DNA of 64,000 nucleotides, taken from contig OX359198.1 in assembly GCA_947172415.1 (NCBI GenBank), positions 7,482,401-7,546,400 of the forward strand, read 5' to 3'. Below, one piece after another: positions 21,442 to 31,995 of the stretch; position 1 is the first letter of the stretch, and each line of letters starts with the position of its first letter. The notes below the pieces were generated by a model. The model was not told where the DNA came from. It saw only the letters and a program-made list of their open reading frames with translations, and searched no databases. The stretch comes from Chondrosia reniformis. Its lineage: Eukaryota; Porifera; Demospongiae; Chondrillida; Chondrillidae. The position numbers were made by a program, and so were the translations under genes.

Positions 21442-22377
21442 TCACTGTTTCAAGCTAGTTTGCAAGGTTACTGCTGTGTTTGCATACTGAAACTCTCCAC
21501 TGGCTTTGTGTGTGCACATGTCCAGCGCAACCTGGCAACTCTCCCTAACTACCCTCTCTGAGTCGTCAAGGTAACGCTCCAGGATGGAGAAGCATTCCAC
21601 AGTTGCTATAGAGCCGAGTGCCTCTGCACACTCATGTCGCACCATTCCACTCTCTGAGCTGTCCTCCAGTACCCTCCTCAGGGCTGGGACGGCAGCCTCC
21701 TGCTGCATCTGACCCAACACATAGGCCACCTCGTGCTTGAAAAGTGCACTCTTATCGGACAGGCCAGTGGTCAATGCATTGACAGCATCCTCACTGGAAG
21801 TATTGCGCAATGCAAACATTGCTCTGTATCGCTGGAACAGTGGCAGCTCCTGTGCAGTCAGCTCCTCCCTCCAGGTGGCCACATTGCCACGCCCACTAGG
21901 AGGGGCGGGGTCCACTGATTTGTAAGGAGAGCTATCCTTGAGGTTGGCCTCTCTGTTCTGAAGCCACTCGATCCTGTTTATAGCAATCTGACATGTTTCC
22001 GATACTTCTGTTACAGGATCGCTGATGAATTCTCTGAGAGTATTCAGAGCTGACAGGTCTCCTATTGCGCCAAGCGCCTCTCCCGCCTCGTGACGCACCA
22101 TGGGCTCTTGTTTGGTGTCTTTTAATATACCTATCAATATAGGCACAGCTGCGGTGTCTCCCATCTGCCCCAAGCAATAGGCAAGTTCGTGTTTTAAAAG
22201 GGCTGAAGAGTCTGCAAAGCACTTAGTGATCGCTTCAATTGCAATTTCTCCTCCAATATTTCTTAGCGTAAAGAGAGCGCGAAATCGATCGGCCAAGGAT
22301 TTCGAAGTGTCGTTAAGTACTTGACCAACGGCACTTGCCAATTGTGGAGAGAATTCTACTTTCTGATCATCGGCCAT
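21442..22377 (-). CDS. DOHH: Deoxyhypusine hydroxylase (intronless)
   Basis: A 311-residue HEAT-repeat protein in one exon, the usual size for the family. It contains the four His-Glu pairs that bind the di-iron centre: LKHELAY (63-64), MVRHEAGE (96-97), FKHEVAYV (215-216) and MVRHECAE (248-249). The two halves mirror each other, as in known DOHH. The enzyme hydroxylates deoxyhypusine on translation factor eIF5A in the cytosol, the last step of hypusine formation. The start is set by ATG at 22377 (MADDQKVEF). An ATTAAA-type polyadenylation signal lies just downstream near 21408. Parts of both ends of this gene have been copied nearby (19905-20197 and about 25118-25205). Confidence 0.97.
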   Translation of the reverse strand: MADDQKVEFSPQLASAVGQVLNDTSKSLADRFRALFTLRNIGGEIAIEAITKCFADSSALLKHELAYCLGQMGDTAAVPILIGILKDTKQEPMVRHEAGEALGAIGDLSALNTLREFISDPVTEVSETCQIAINRIEWLQNREANLKDSSPYKSVDPAPPSGRGNVATWREELTAQELPLFQRYRAMFALRNTSSEDAVNALTTGLSDKSALFKHEVAYVLGQMQQEAAVPALRRVLEDSSESGMVRHECAEALGSIATVECFSILERYLDDSERVVRESCQVALDMCTHKASGEFQYANTAVTLQTSLKQ

Positions 22378-22791
22378 TTTATTTAGCTAGACCATTATCG
22401 ATTCCATACAGGAGCAATGATAGGCAATTCGATTATCGATATTTTCAATCTAAATCACACGATTAGTATAACAACGGTTTGGTATTGGACAAGTGCTATA
22501 TACTACCTGGTCCCAAGGGAACATTGGTTAACAAGCTAGTGAGGACCACACCTTGTTAGTTTAGTCGTATCAACAGTAGATACTTCACAGGTTCACTGTA
22601 CATGTATTATATAATATGAACGATTGCTATCTATAGTAGATATACATACATACCCCACCACACACTGATAAGGTATATTACAGTATACATAAACTCTAGA
22701 ATAGATTAGCCCTGCTTATAAAATACTTGAACATCGTGGTGAGCAGATTTATTTAAGCTTACTCTCTGCAGATATATTTTCTCTGGTGTCG
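22378..22791. promoter_or_regulatory. Divergent promoter region, DOHH / stalked receptor A
   Basis: Only 414 bp separate the two start codons. The receptor side has a TATA box, TATAAAA at 22717-22723, 75 bp before its ATG. The DOHH side has a palindromic-looking attatcgattc...ttcgattatcgat motif close to the start, copied at about 25140-25200. Confidence 0.6.
22717..22723 (+). promoter_or_regulatory. TATA box of stalked receptor A
   Basis: TATAAAA 75 bp upstream of the ATG at 22792, within the stretch ccctgcttataaaatact that is conserved in the inverted copy. Confidence 0.65.
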
Positions 22792-24405
22792 ATGTGCAAT
22801 AAGATGCGCCTCCTGCTCCTCCTGACAGCTCTACTACTGCAGACACTGTCTACACAAGGAAATGGTAAGCCGAGTTGACAGTATATCTTCTCTTTCGGGG
22901 TGACTATATAACAACAGTTAAATACGAAATTACTTAATGATATCTTCTTGCCTAGAATTATGCTCTATAATGTCTTGGATCGGCGACACGCCCCCTCTAG
23001 TTATCTATCTTCAAGCTACAGCCTAAATAAACTACTGTAATGGTTCCCAAAATATTTTAGTGATTTAAGTAAATCTTAAGTTGCGACGTATCTGTCGTGC
23101 ACTTAAATAGGACTTAGGTCCGTTTGTTAGGTCGGCTAGCTTGTCAGAAGTCACGCGAGGATCGAGCATCAACCGAAACCTCTCTGAGATAAGATTTACA
23201 GAATTATCTGACGAACTTGCTTTTACTTCACTAAATATTAGTGCAAAGACTTCGAGAGGGCTTTTACTATCCAGCTTAATTGTTTAAATGAGCTCTAAAT
23301 AAAATAACTTAAATACAGTGAATGAAAAATCTTTCAAACTTGTAAATCTTATATTCGAAAGATGTTAAGATGTTACAAATTGTTGGAAACTTAATCTTCC
23401 AATTAGCCAAGTGGTCTGCTGGTCAATTCTGAGACTGCAAGTCATATATGAATGCAGTAACTGTTTTTTATTTGGTTTTTGTACTTTATTCTCTTAATCC
23501 TTCCTTGTAGATCTGGTGACATGTCATTATACAGCCGGGGGAGAGTCTAGCTCCACTTGTAAAGGCCACTTTTGCGAGGCTACCTTCTATGTGAACACCA
23601 TACCTCTTGGATGGATTTACAGTTGCTTTCCAGGGGGTGTACCTTTGAGTTGTGAGAGCTATGTCTCCTATGAGAGAGATGTAGAGGAATACGGGTATAA
23701 TTTTACAGAGGTTTTCCGAGGATGCTGTACAGAAGACTTTTGTAATTTGCCTGAGCGGGAGAATGAACTTATTATGCCACCTGAATACTCAACTTATCTG
23801 GAGGGACTCACAGATCCATCTTTCATATACAACAGTGTGTCAACCAATTTACCATCACCTACATCACAGCAAGCTAATTTACCATCACCTACATCGCAGC
23901 AAGCTAATTCACCATCACCTACATCGCAGCAAGCTAATTCACCATCACCTACATCACAGCAAGCTAATTCACCATCACCTACATCAAGGCCTGCTAATTC
24001 ACCATCACCTACATCAAGGCCTGCTAATTCATCATTACCTACATCAAGGCCTGCTAATTCACCATTACCTACACAGCAGTTGGCCACCACAATGTCCCCA
24101 ACTTATCACAGTAAGTACTTTCACACGGCAAGCTATTAGTATTCGTCCTATATAACATGTACACATATAGTTATTGGAGAGCCTCTCTATTGATCAAGTC
24201 TTTCCTACCCTCTTCTACAGATTATATTGATGACTATGTAGTGACAGTGATAGTATTACTGTCGCTAAATGCTCTCTTTTCAAGCCTGATTGTGCTCATG
24301 TTAGCTGTCCTGGCTGTATTATGGTGCAGGATTGGAAACTTTTACAAGCTATCTGTTGGACCTTCCAGTACTAAACAGCTTAATACAGAAACCTCTAAAG
24401 AATGA
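22792..24405 (+). CDS. Stalked receptor A: activin-receptor-type ectodomain, no kinase
   Basis: Three exons join in phase to 285 residues: 22792-22864 (signal peptide, MRLLLLLTALLLQTLSTQG), 23511-24110 and 24221-24405. The ectodomain has the three-finger TGF-beta receptor cysteine pattern, closing with GCCTEDFCN. A mucin-like stalk of about eight 10-residue units (SPSPTSQQAN, SPSPTSRPAN) follows, then a membrane span (VTVIVLLSLNALFSSLIVLM) and a short tail of about 30 residues without kinase or GS box. Exon phases (1, 1) and the split signal/ectodomain/membrane are identical to the TGF-beta receptor nearby, pointing to common origin. Ligand and function are unknown; decoy, co-receptor or adhesion roles are all possible. 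An ATTAAA lies just after the stop (24411). Confidence 0.85.
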
Positions 24406-24552
24406 CAGAACATTAAAACTGAACCCCCTAAACCTTGCCAAGACTCCTTTCACGATTGTTTAACTGTTTTCTTTTTGTAAAATTATTTACCTCTACTTCT
24501 TTTGCTATTGCTATGTACTATTTGTGTACTTTAGAACCACCTCTTTTGTGTT

Positions 24553-25012
24553 ATATTATTATTATTATTATTATTTAAGTCCACCATGTGCAAAACACGT
24601 GCACGCAGCACTATACAGAACAAAAAAGAAGAAAAAATATTAAAAAATGTAGAGTAACAAAACAAATTATGACCATGTGAATGATGTCTATGAATCTCTT
24701 GTCCCACATCCCCTCCAGAATCCTTCCCACTCCTTCCTCCTTACAGCTACTCCTAGAATTGTTGCTATCTTACCCGTGTCATCCTTTTGATCCATCTCGA
24801 CACCAACTTTCTGCATTTGAGCAAGAAGGGCCTTTTGCTCTTCTGAGAAAAATCCACATCTCAACAGGAAGTGCTCCACATCCTCAATTTCTGGAACAGA
24901 ACACAATGTGCAGATTCTTTCTTCTCTTGGTTGTCCTTTCCATCTTCCAGTCTCCTCTCTCAGCTCTGCTGTGCCACCCCTCATCATGGTCGACATCCTT
25001 CTACGCTTATAT
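24553..25012 (-). mobile_element. LINE (non-LTR retrotransposon) 3'-end fragment
   Basis: On the minus strand an open stretch of about 100 codons (24688-24996) has the zinc-knuckle-like ICTLCSVPEIEDVEHFLLRC pattern common at the C-terminus of LINE reverse-transcriptase proteins. It is followed by a 3' tail ending in (TAA)n at about 24553-24576. Only this 3' end is present, as expected for a 5'-truncated insertion. It lies in the spacer between the two inverted receptor genes. Confidence 0.75.
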
Positions 25013-25117
25013 ACGTAACATTTACATTATACTCACTGAACTGGCCACAGGAGAAGGTGACCCATTATGATCAATGTCATTATAATGATGGTGTAGGATC
25101 AATGATTCGATTACCCT

Positions 25118-25205
25118 TATCGTCAGCCATTTCGTTTAGCTTCCATTATCGATTCCATGCAGGAGCGCGTGTGACAGGCAATTCGATTATCGCCTCTATT
25201 CGATT
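25118..25205 (-). pseudogene. Fragment of DOHH promoter and start codon
   Basis: The stretch catttcgtttag...cattatcgattccatgcagg and caattcgattatcg closely matches 22371-22440, the start and immediate upstream region of DOHH, in the same orientation. The first codons still read M-A-D-D. No further DOHH coding sequence follows. Confidence 0.75.
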
Positions 25206-25460
25206 ACCTAGCTATACGCATACCAAATTCTTAATATGCAGGGACCAAGTCAAAAGTCGCACTATGGTAACAGTTAGTCATTCTCTTATCTCTTATACCC
25301 AGACTCCACTGTTTACAAGACAAGGTTTGCTGTACACAATGAAGCAAAATAGAGATCTATGTATATATATACATTACAGTACAGTTTGGGTTATGCTGGC
25401 AATGTAATATTAAATCGATTTTGAAGGATGGATTAAAATGATCTGTTCTTTCTCCAGAGA

Positions 25461-27137
25461 CTATGAGATAAGCTGTTTAGTGCTGGAGAGTCTGCTGGAT
25501 TGCTTGTAAAACCTTTTCCACCTGCACCATAATACAACCAGGACGGCTAACATGACCACAATCAGGCTTGAAAAGAGAGCAATTAGCGACAACAAACCAA
25601 TCATTGCCACAGCATTGGCATCGATATAATCTGTAGAAGGGTAAGAAAGAATTGATATATAGAGAGGCTCTCCAATAACTATATGTTTACATGTTAAATA
25701 GGACAAATACTAATAGCTTGCCGTGTGAAAGTACTTACTGTGATAAGTTGGGGCCATTGTGGTGGCCAACTGCTGTGTAGGTAATGGTGAATTAGCAGGC
25801 CTTGATGTAGGTGATGGTGAATTAGCAGGCCTTGATGTAGGTGATGGTGAATTAGCTTGCTGCGATGTAGGTGATGGTGAATTAGCTTGCTGCGATGTAG
25901 GTGATGGTGAATTAGCTTGCTGCGATGTAGGTGATGGTGAATTAGCTTGCTGCGATGTAGGTGATGGTGAATTAGCTTGCTGCGATGTAGGTGATGGTGA
26001 ATTAGCTTGCTGCGATGTAGGTGATGGTAAATTGGTTGACACACTGTTGTATATGAAAGATGGATCTGTGAGTCCCTCCAGATAAGTTGAGTATTCAGGT
26101 GGCATAATAAGTTCATTCTCCCGCTCAGGCAAATTACAAAAGTCTTCTGTACAGCATCCTCGGAAAACCTCTGTAAAATTATACCCGTATTCCTCTACAT
26201 CTCTCTCATAGGAGACATAGCTCTCACAACTCAAAGGTACACCTTCTGGAAAGCAACTGTAAATCCATCCAAGAGGTATGGTGTTCACATAGAAGGTAGC
26301 TAAGCAAAAGTGGCCTTTACAAGTGGAGCTAGACTCTCCCCCGGCTGTATAATGACATGTCACCAGATCTACAAGGAAGGATTAAGAGAATAAAGTACAA
26401 AAACCAAATAAAAAACAGTTATTGCATTCATATGACTTGCAGTCTCAGAATTGACCAACAGACGAATTTATGAGGTCACCTCCTCAACGACCAATTTCTT
26501 TTCAATTCATCAGACGTAAAGCAACACTAGCTTGATTTCAAAGTCAATTTGAATAAGCATTTAAAAACAATTATGTAAAAGAGGTTCGGTTGATTGTGGA
26601 TCAGAAATTCGATCAAGTGCTTGTCCGCGTGACTTCTGACAAGCTAGCCGCTAACGAACGGACTTATCTATGTTTGTACACTCCGACAGTTAAAACTATA
26701 TTTCCCAGTTGCAGCTTCAGGTGTACCTAAAGCAGTCGGGGAACCATCCATGGGCTATCAGATCAGGAGAGGGCGTGTCGGTAAGGGCGGCTCTAACCAT
26801 AGCTCTAAGCAGAAGATAAGTAGGACAACATCAGCTTTAACTATATGAAAAGGGAATGTCTATCAAAAGGAATCGTTACAAGAGCGCAAATAGCCAGTTT
26901 CCGGAAATTTTTTATCATCCTCTCTATGAGTCACTTCTTCTTGCTCAAGTAATATTGCTATCTCTACTATTGAAAAGGCTGATATTTTTATAATATAAAC
27001 GATATCGTATTTCGTATTTATATAGTCACCCCGCAAGAGCAGATATACTGTCAACTCGGCTTACCATTTCCTTGTGTAGACAGTGTCTGCAGTAGTAGAG
27101 CTGTCAGGAGGAGCAGGAGGCGCATCTTATTGCACAT
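25461..27137 (-). CDS. Stalked receptor B: inverted paralogue of receptor A
   Basis: Three exons join in phase to 290 residues: 27065-27137 (signal peptide identical to A), 25739-26368 (ectodomain and stalk) and 25461-25630 (membrane span and tail). The ectodomain differs from A at only a few residues and keeps every cysteine. The stalk has one more 10-residue unit than A (about nine). The membrane span and tail differ most (VAMIGLLSLIALFSSLIVVM, then RWKRFYKQSSRLSSTKQLIS). All splice sites and the frame are intact and the TATA box is conserved, so both copies look functional. Like A, it has no kinase. Confidence 0.85.
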
Positions 27138-27205
27138 CGACATCAGAGAAAATAAATCTGCAGAGAGCAAGCTTAAATAAATCTGCTTACCACGACGTTT
27201 AAGTA

Positions 27206-27213
27206 TTTTTATA
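27206..27213 (-). promoter_or_regulatory. TATA box of stalked receptor B
   Basis: TATAAAAA 69 bp upstream of the ATG at 27137, in the same ccctgcttataaaaatact context as in copy A. Confidence 0.6.
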
Positions 27214-27255
27214 AGCAGGGCTAATCTCTGTGATGCTATCTTATCAGTGTGTCCC

Positions 27256-27755
27256 TCATGAATACCATTTACTCGGAGGGGGCAACAGAGGTGACAAGTA
27301 GATGTGTAAACGTTCAATGAATATGGTAATGCAATAAAATATTTACCGCTGACATAATTGCGCTAAGTTAACAAGGTGGGATAAACAAGGCTGTTTTATC
27401 TTCAGTTTGTTAACTGACTGGTTATAGAAACCCCTGCTTATTCAACTAATCCAGCATCACACGTTTAAAATCATACGTTTGCAGTTAATATGATTGCTTC
27501 TAGTATGGGTTAGGGTATGGTAGACAGTAATATAGCCCGATGATTGATTTTGACACAAGCTGATAAATTCTAATTGTTCTAACAAGCGGATCTATCTATT
27601 TTGTCTACAGTGCTCGCGCAAGCTCCTTTAGCCAAAAATCTGATAGCACAGGAATTGTGTATACAATAAACAAGAATTTGTGGTTCATAATGACATTCAT
27701 AGGTTGATTATTTTTCTCTTTTGGTACAAAGGTGCTATGTGAGAATTGTGGAAAT
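27256..27755. other. Intergenic between receptor B and glycosylasparaginase
   Basis: About 500 bp between two divergent genes. It should contain the glycosylasparaginase promoter and possibly a first exon coding a signal peptide, but no such exon could be recognised. Confidence 0.4.
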
Positions 27756-30700
27756 ATGGCGATCATCGCTACATGGTCCTTTGGCTTGCAAGCAGTCAAC
27801 GTGGCTCGCCAGATCATACAGCAGAATGGCTGCTGTATGGACGCATTGGAAAGGGGAATTAACGGTTAGCAGTAGTTTGAAATAGGGTCCTTGAGTGACA
27901 CAGTTATCTCGGTGTGGTTGGACTGGAGCGTGTTTGTGCGGTCGCAGCAGACGTATTCATCATGATCTGATGTGTGCATTATTGAATACGTACGTAACAG
28001 TAATTAGTGCGATTGGCAGCTCGTAGGAGGTCGGTGTAATTTGTACTGTTTTGCATTGACCAGCCCCAAGTATTGAAAAGGTCAAACAAGTACCAATGGA
28101 ACTATTTCAAAGTTCAATAACAGAAGCTGGATCATGTAGTACGTTGCGAGTTGAACTGCAAGCGACACTCGATATATTTCATGTCAAATATCTCGTTTGT
28201 TTTGTATCAATAATTTATTAATTAATTACTAAAGTGAATGATTTGTTAAATTGGTAGGTTAATTAAAAGTCCTTGATATCATATTGCAGTCTGTCCTCTC
28301 CCACCCTGTCTGTGGTCTGAGGGCGGCCTCACCAGGGCATGTTGCACTAGTGGACCAACAGATAACAGTGTTGGCTGTAATCTCGGGCGGGCATGTAGGA
28401 CAAATGTTTCAGTTTGTGTTGGAACATGATCTATAACCCATCACAATTGGTTAATACTTATATATTGTTATTATTAAATTTAAGTGCTTCATGTACACAC
28501 TATAGGGCTATTTTGCCCCATGTAGCACTGTACAAAGATACATGGATAATTGACACATGTTTTGCACTGCATAATACATGTACCATAAACAGTTTTTTCT
28601 CCTTTCCCTCTCTTCACGGCTGCATTCCTTTCCCTCTCTTCACAGCTGCCTTCCTTTCCCTCTCTTCACGGCTGCCTTCCTGTTCCTTTCCCTCTCTTCT
28701 ATATATGTGTGCCTCCTCTGAGCATTGTCTATTAATCATGCCATTTACATTTCAGTGTAATTATGTGTGATCATTATAAAGTGCAGTCCTGTTGTGTGTG
28801 TACATGTAGATGTGGAGGATGATCCCACTACGGGACCTTATTACATCGGAAAAGGCAGCCACCCTAACAGCAATGGAGTGCTGCAACTTGACGCAGCTCT
28901 GATGAGAGGAAGTGACTGCAGAGTTGGAGCAGTAGCTGCACTGGAAGGGTAGGCCATGCAGCAGAAGGGTAGGCCATGCAGCAGAAGGGTAGGCCATGCA
29001 GCAGAAGGGTAGGCCATGCAGCAGAAGGGTAGGCCATGCAGCAGAAGGGTAGGCCATGCAGCAGAAGGGTTTTATGAAATTGTGGTTAATTTCTCTCAAG
29101 TGATATGCAGAACTTTTCAGCTGAGTCAGGTTGATAACATGGGAGGTCTGGATGTCCTAATCTAATTAGGCCTTATTTTAGCTATCTATGGAATGGTTGT
29201 GGTTTCCGTATCTCTACCTTTGCCTCCTACTGACAGGAAGGACTCTGTATTTATTATTGGATGCAGTTGTCTTGACAATCACTGCACTGGCTGCAGCAAT
29301 GTCCTCTACCTGCTAGGGGTAGAGTGAGGTTGGATAAGTTCAAAGATCCTTCTGTTAAGACCTTTCTAGTCTGACCACTACAGCATCTCCAACAGGAAAT
29401 GAAATCACTAATACCTCCTAATTAGTACTCTTACTGGTGTAACTGTGTGACTGTAGTGATTATGGAAGAAGAAGGGGGACTTAACCAGATTCCATTCATG
29501 AAGTCTTACATGTGAACTGGCAATTTAGGGTGTGTAGAGCAAAGTATCTTGTTGTTTAAGCAACATCCAGTAGTACCTACCAGCTGATCACTCTCCTATT
29601 AACTAGTGACACACCCTCTATCTAACCACACCCCCACATCCACAGTCCAGTGACACACCCTCTATCTAACCACACCCCCACATCCACAGTCCAGTGACAC
29701 ACCCTCTATCTAACCACACCCCCACATCCACAGTCCAGTGACACACCCTCTATCTAACCACACCCCCACACCATCCCTCTTAATGTATGTTTAGTAATTA
29801 ATAAAGTTGAGAGAGTACAAGCACACACAATAAGCTAACCAATTGTGTTGCTATGGTAGCTGACACTTGCTATAGCCTGTGATGAGTCTACTGCTGCTGC
29901 AGGTATGCTAAGGCTATATCAGTCGCAAGGTGTGTTATGGACACAACTGAGCAAAGCCTCATTGTAGGGAAGGGGGCAGCAGATCTGGCCAGAAAGAGGG
30001 GATTTCCTTTGGTAGATAATGACACTCTGCTGACTGAACAGTCCAAGGCAGCTTACAAAGAGTGGTTAGACAAACAAGTACAGCCCACATCAACAGGCCA
30101 CGACACACTGTGTGAGTGCATCCTTTGAGAGGGCTCTTAAGGGAGTGGGCTCTTTAGGAAGTGGGCTCTTTAGGGGATGGGCTCTTTAGGGGATGGGCTC
30201 TTAAGGGAGTGGGCTCTTTAGTGGATGGGCTCTTAAGGGAGAGGGCTCTTAAGGGAGTGGGCTCTTTAGTGGATGGGCTCTTAAGGGAGAGGGCTCTTAA
30301 GGGAGTGGGCTCTTTAGGAAGTGGGCTCTTTAGGGGATGGGCTCTTAAGGGAGTGGGCTCTTTAGTGGATGGGCTCTTAAGGGAGTGGGCTCTTTAGGGG
30401 CTGAACTCTTAAGGAAGTGGGCTCTTAAGGGATATTGCATATGCCATATTTAGGTTCAAATATTTTCCAAGAAAGAGAACATGCTAGGCAATGTGTAAAA
30501 GTGGGCTCTTTAGGGGATGGGCTTTTAAGGGAGTGGGCTCTTAAGGGGCTGGGCTCTTAAAGGGGTGGGCTCTTAAGGGGGTGGGCTGTTAAGAGTATGT
30601 GAAATATCATTACTTACATGAATTTGTGTGTTCTATTATCATGGCAGCTATGCTATGTATGGACTTATCAGGGGGCGTGGCAGCAGGTGTGTCCACATCT

Positions 30701-31853
30701 GGCCCACCCTTTAAACTACCTGGTCGAGTAGGGGATTCCCCTCTACCTGGATGTGGCTTATATGCAGATGATATGGTTGGGGCGGCTGCAGGTATGGCGA
30801 CATCAGACACGCCCACTTTAATATGCTCCACTACATGGTTCTTACCTGTCTCCTAGCAACCGGAGATGGTGACCAAATAATGCAATTCTGTCCAAGTTTC
30901 CATATTGTCCAGTTGATGAGGGAGGGGCTTTCGGCTGAGGAGGCGTGTCTAAAGGTGGTCTCTCGAATGAAGGAAAGCTGTCACAATAAAGACTTTGAGG
31001 CAGCAGTTATTGCTACTGATAAAAAGGTGAGTGAACATTTAGAATAGAAACCAGTTTGTTTGAGAGTGTATCATTTGATAGGTCTTTGGGATTGTACAAA
31101 AAGTACCCTTGAGCTGCATATAGCTTTGAGTATTTTCACATACATGACAATATGTAATTCATTGATTAAGTGTGAAGGAGTAATGAATAAAGTTGCATTA
31201 TAGCCACTGGAACTTCCCTGATTTCCATCATGTGTTGTTTGTTTCAAATTTAATTTTTCCCAAAGATTCCTTGTTTATTGAAGTAGTAGCTAGCTTTATA
31301 CACTCAATAAGCGTTGGAGGGCACTATTCAGCAGTTGAATCGAAACTTCCCCTTCGGCGACTGTTAAAATTTAATAATTTCATGTGACCTCTGAAGCACA
31401 TGCCATCCCATTGTTTCTGCTACTGCTTCCCTCTAGTCATTTACGAGAGTCTCGCCTCCCTCTAGTCATTTACGAGAGTCTCGCCTCCCTCTAGTCATTT
31501 ACGAGAGTCTCGCCTCCCTCTAGTCATTTACGAGAGTCTCGCCTCCCTCTAGTCATTTACGAGAGTCTCGCCTCCCTCTAGTCATTTACGAGAGTCTCGC
31601 CTCCCTCTAGTCATTTACGAGAGTCTCGCCTCCCTCTAGTCATTTACGAGAGTCTCGCCTCCCTCTAGTCATTTACGAGAGTCTTAGATGAATCATTGTT
31701 GAGTGTTATGCAATGTAGGGACACCTTGGAGCGGCGGGGACAGTGAAGAGGTGGGTAGATTTCAGAACCAAAGTGGAGTATGATGGTTTTCCATTTGTGA
31801 TATGGAAACTTGGAATGGAAGAGCCTGTTATTAAAACTGCTAGTCCATTATGA
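27756..31853 (+). CDS. AGA: Glycosylasparaginase (N4-(beta-N-acetylglucosaminyl)-L-asparaginase)
   Basis: Six exons join in phase to 301 residues: 27756-27864, 28810-28948, 29903-30111, 30648-30791, 30857-31026, 31719-31853. It is an N-terminal nucleophile hydrolase. The self-cleavage and nucleophile site is GHDT (exon 3), followed by LSMLCMDLSGGVAAGVSTSG, then GRVGDSPLPGCGLYADD and GAAAGAAATGDGDQIMQF-type sequence, all family hallmarks. The enzyme removes asparagine from N-linked glycan stubs in lysosomes. The ATG used here gives MAIIATWSFGLQAVNVARQ, matching the family just after its signal peptide. No signal peptide is encoded, so an upstream exon may have been missed. Every large intron carries a tandem repeat. 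The donor of exon 2 lies inside one of them. Confidence 0.92.
28600..28695. repeat. Imperfect 26-bp repeat, about 3 copies, in AGA intron 1
   Basis: Copies of cctttccctctcttcacggc with short spacers; imperfect and short. Confidence 0.8.
28941..29072. repeat. 20-bp minisatellite spanning the AGA exon 2 donor
   Basis: About 6.5 copies of gtaggccatgcagcagaagg. The exon 2 donor (GAAGG|gtaggcc) is the first unit boundary, so each later unit repeats the same donor-like context AGAAGG|GTAGGCC. Confidence 0.93.
29605..29772. repeat. 44-bp minisatellite, about 3.8 copies, in AGA intron 2
   Basis: Unit of 44 bp beginning agtgacacaccctctatcta, copies nearly identical. Confidence 0.93.
30127..30598. 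repeat. 16-bp-based minisatellite in AGA intron 3
   Basis: Two blocks (30127-30431 and 30499-30598) of mixed 16-bp words such as gtgggctcttaaggga and gatgggctctttaggg, separated by about 65 bp of unique sequence. Confidence 0.93.
31425..31685. repeat. 29-bp minisatellite, 9 copies, in AGA intron 5
   Basis: Unit of 29 bp beginning cctccctctagtcatttacg, copies essentially identical, ending about 35 bp before the last exon. Confidence 0.95.
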
Positions 31854-31995
31854 CATTCACACTTTTCTTTCTAAGTTTGTAAATTAATTATTATTTCTTT
31901 CAGATCTGTCGATCATATGTATACTGAATGTGAAAGGTTAGCTAGTGATTATAAAACTGCTACTCTTTGGCGTTTGCCAACAATTTTGACCAACC

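Larger units (their letters stand above)
18371..21490 (-). repeat. Segmental tandem duplication (receptor 5' half plus DOHH 3' end)
   Basis: Two similar blocks lie in tandem. The left, about 18371-20197, runs from the receptor membrane-span exon through ectodomain and signal exons to a DOHH 3' fragment. The right, about 20198-21490, runs through the same parts into the intact DOHH gene. Matching landmarks include the signal exons (19779-19842 and 21089-21152) and the stretch tagaactaggtctgtacagg in both 5' flanks. The junction near 20197/20198 joins receptor sequence to DOHH sequence at a short shared AGT. The left block is longer mainly because of an extra 570 bp or so at 19118-19690. Confidence 0.9.
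22660..27255. repeat. Large inverted repeat (arms about 1.75 kb, spacer about 1.05 kb)
   Basis: The left arm, about 22660-24405, and the right arm, about 25461-27255, are reverse-complement copies holding one receptor gene each, including promoter TATA box, signal exon, intron, ectodomain exon and membrane exon. Exons are much more alike than introns. The spacer holds a LINE 3' end and a fragment of the DOHH 5' region. Confidence 0.92.

Noticed and set aside
24688-24996. A host zinc-finger gene
   Set aside because: The ICTLC...HFLLRC pattern, the position just before an A/T-rich tail with (TAA)n, and the lack of any upstream part fit a truncated LINE 3' end better.
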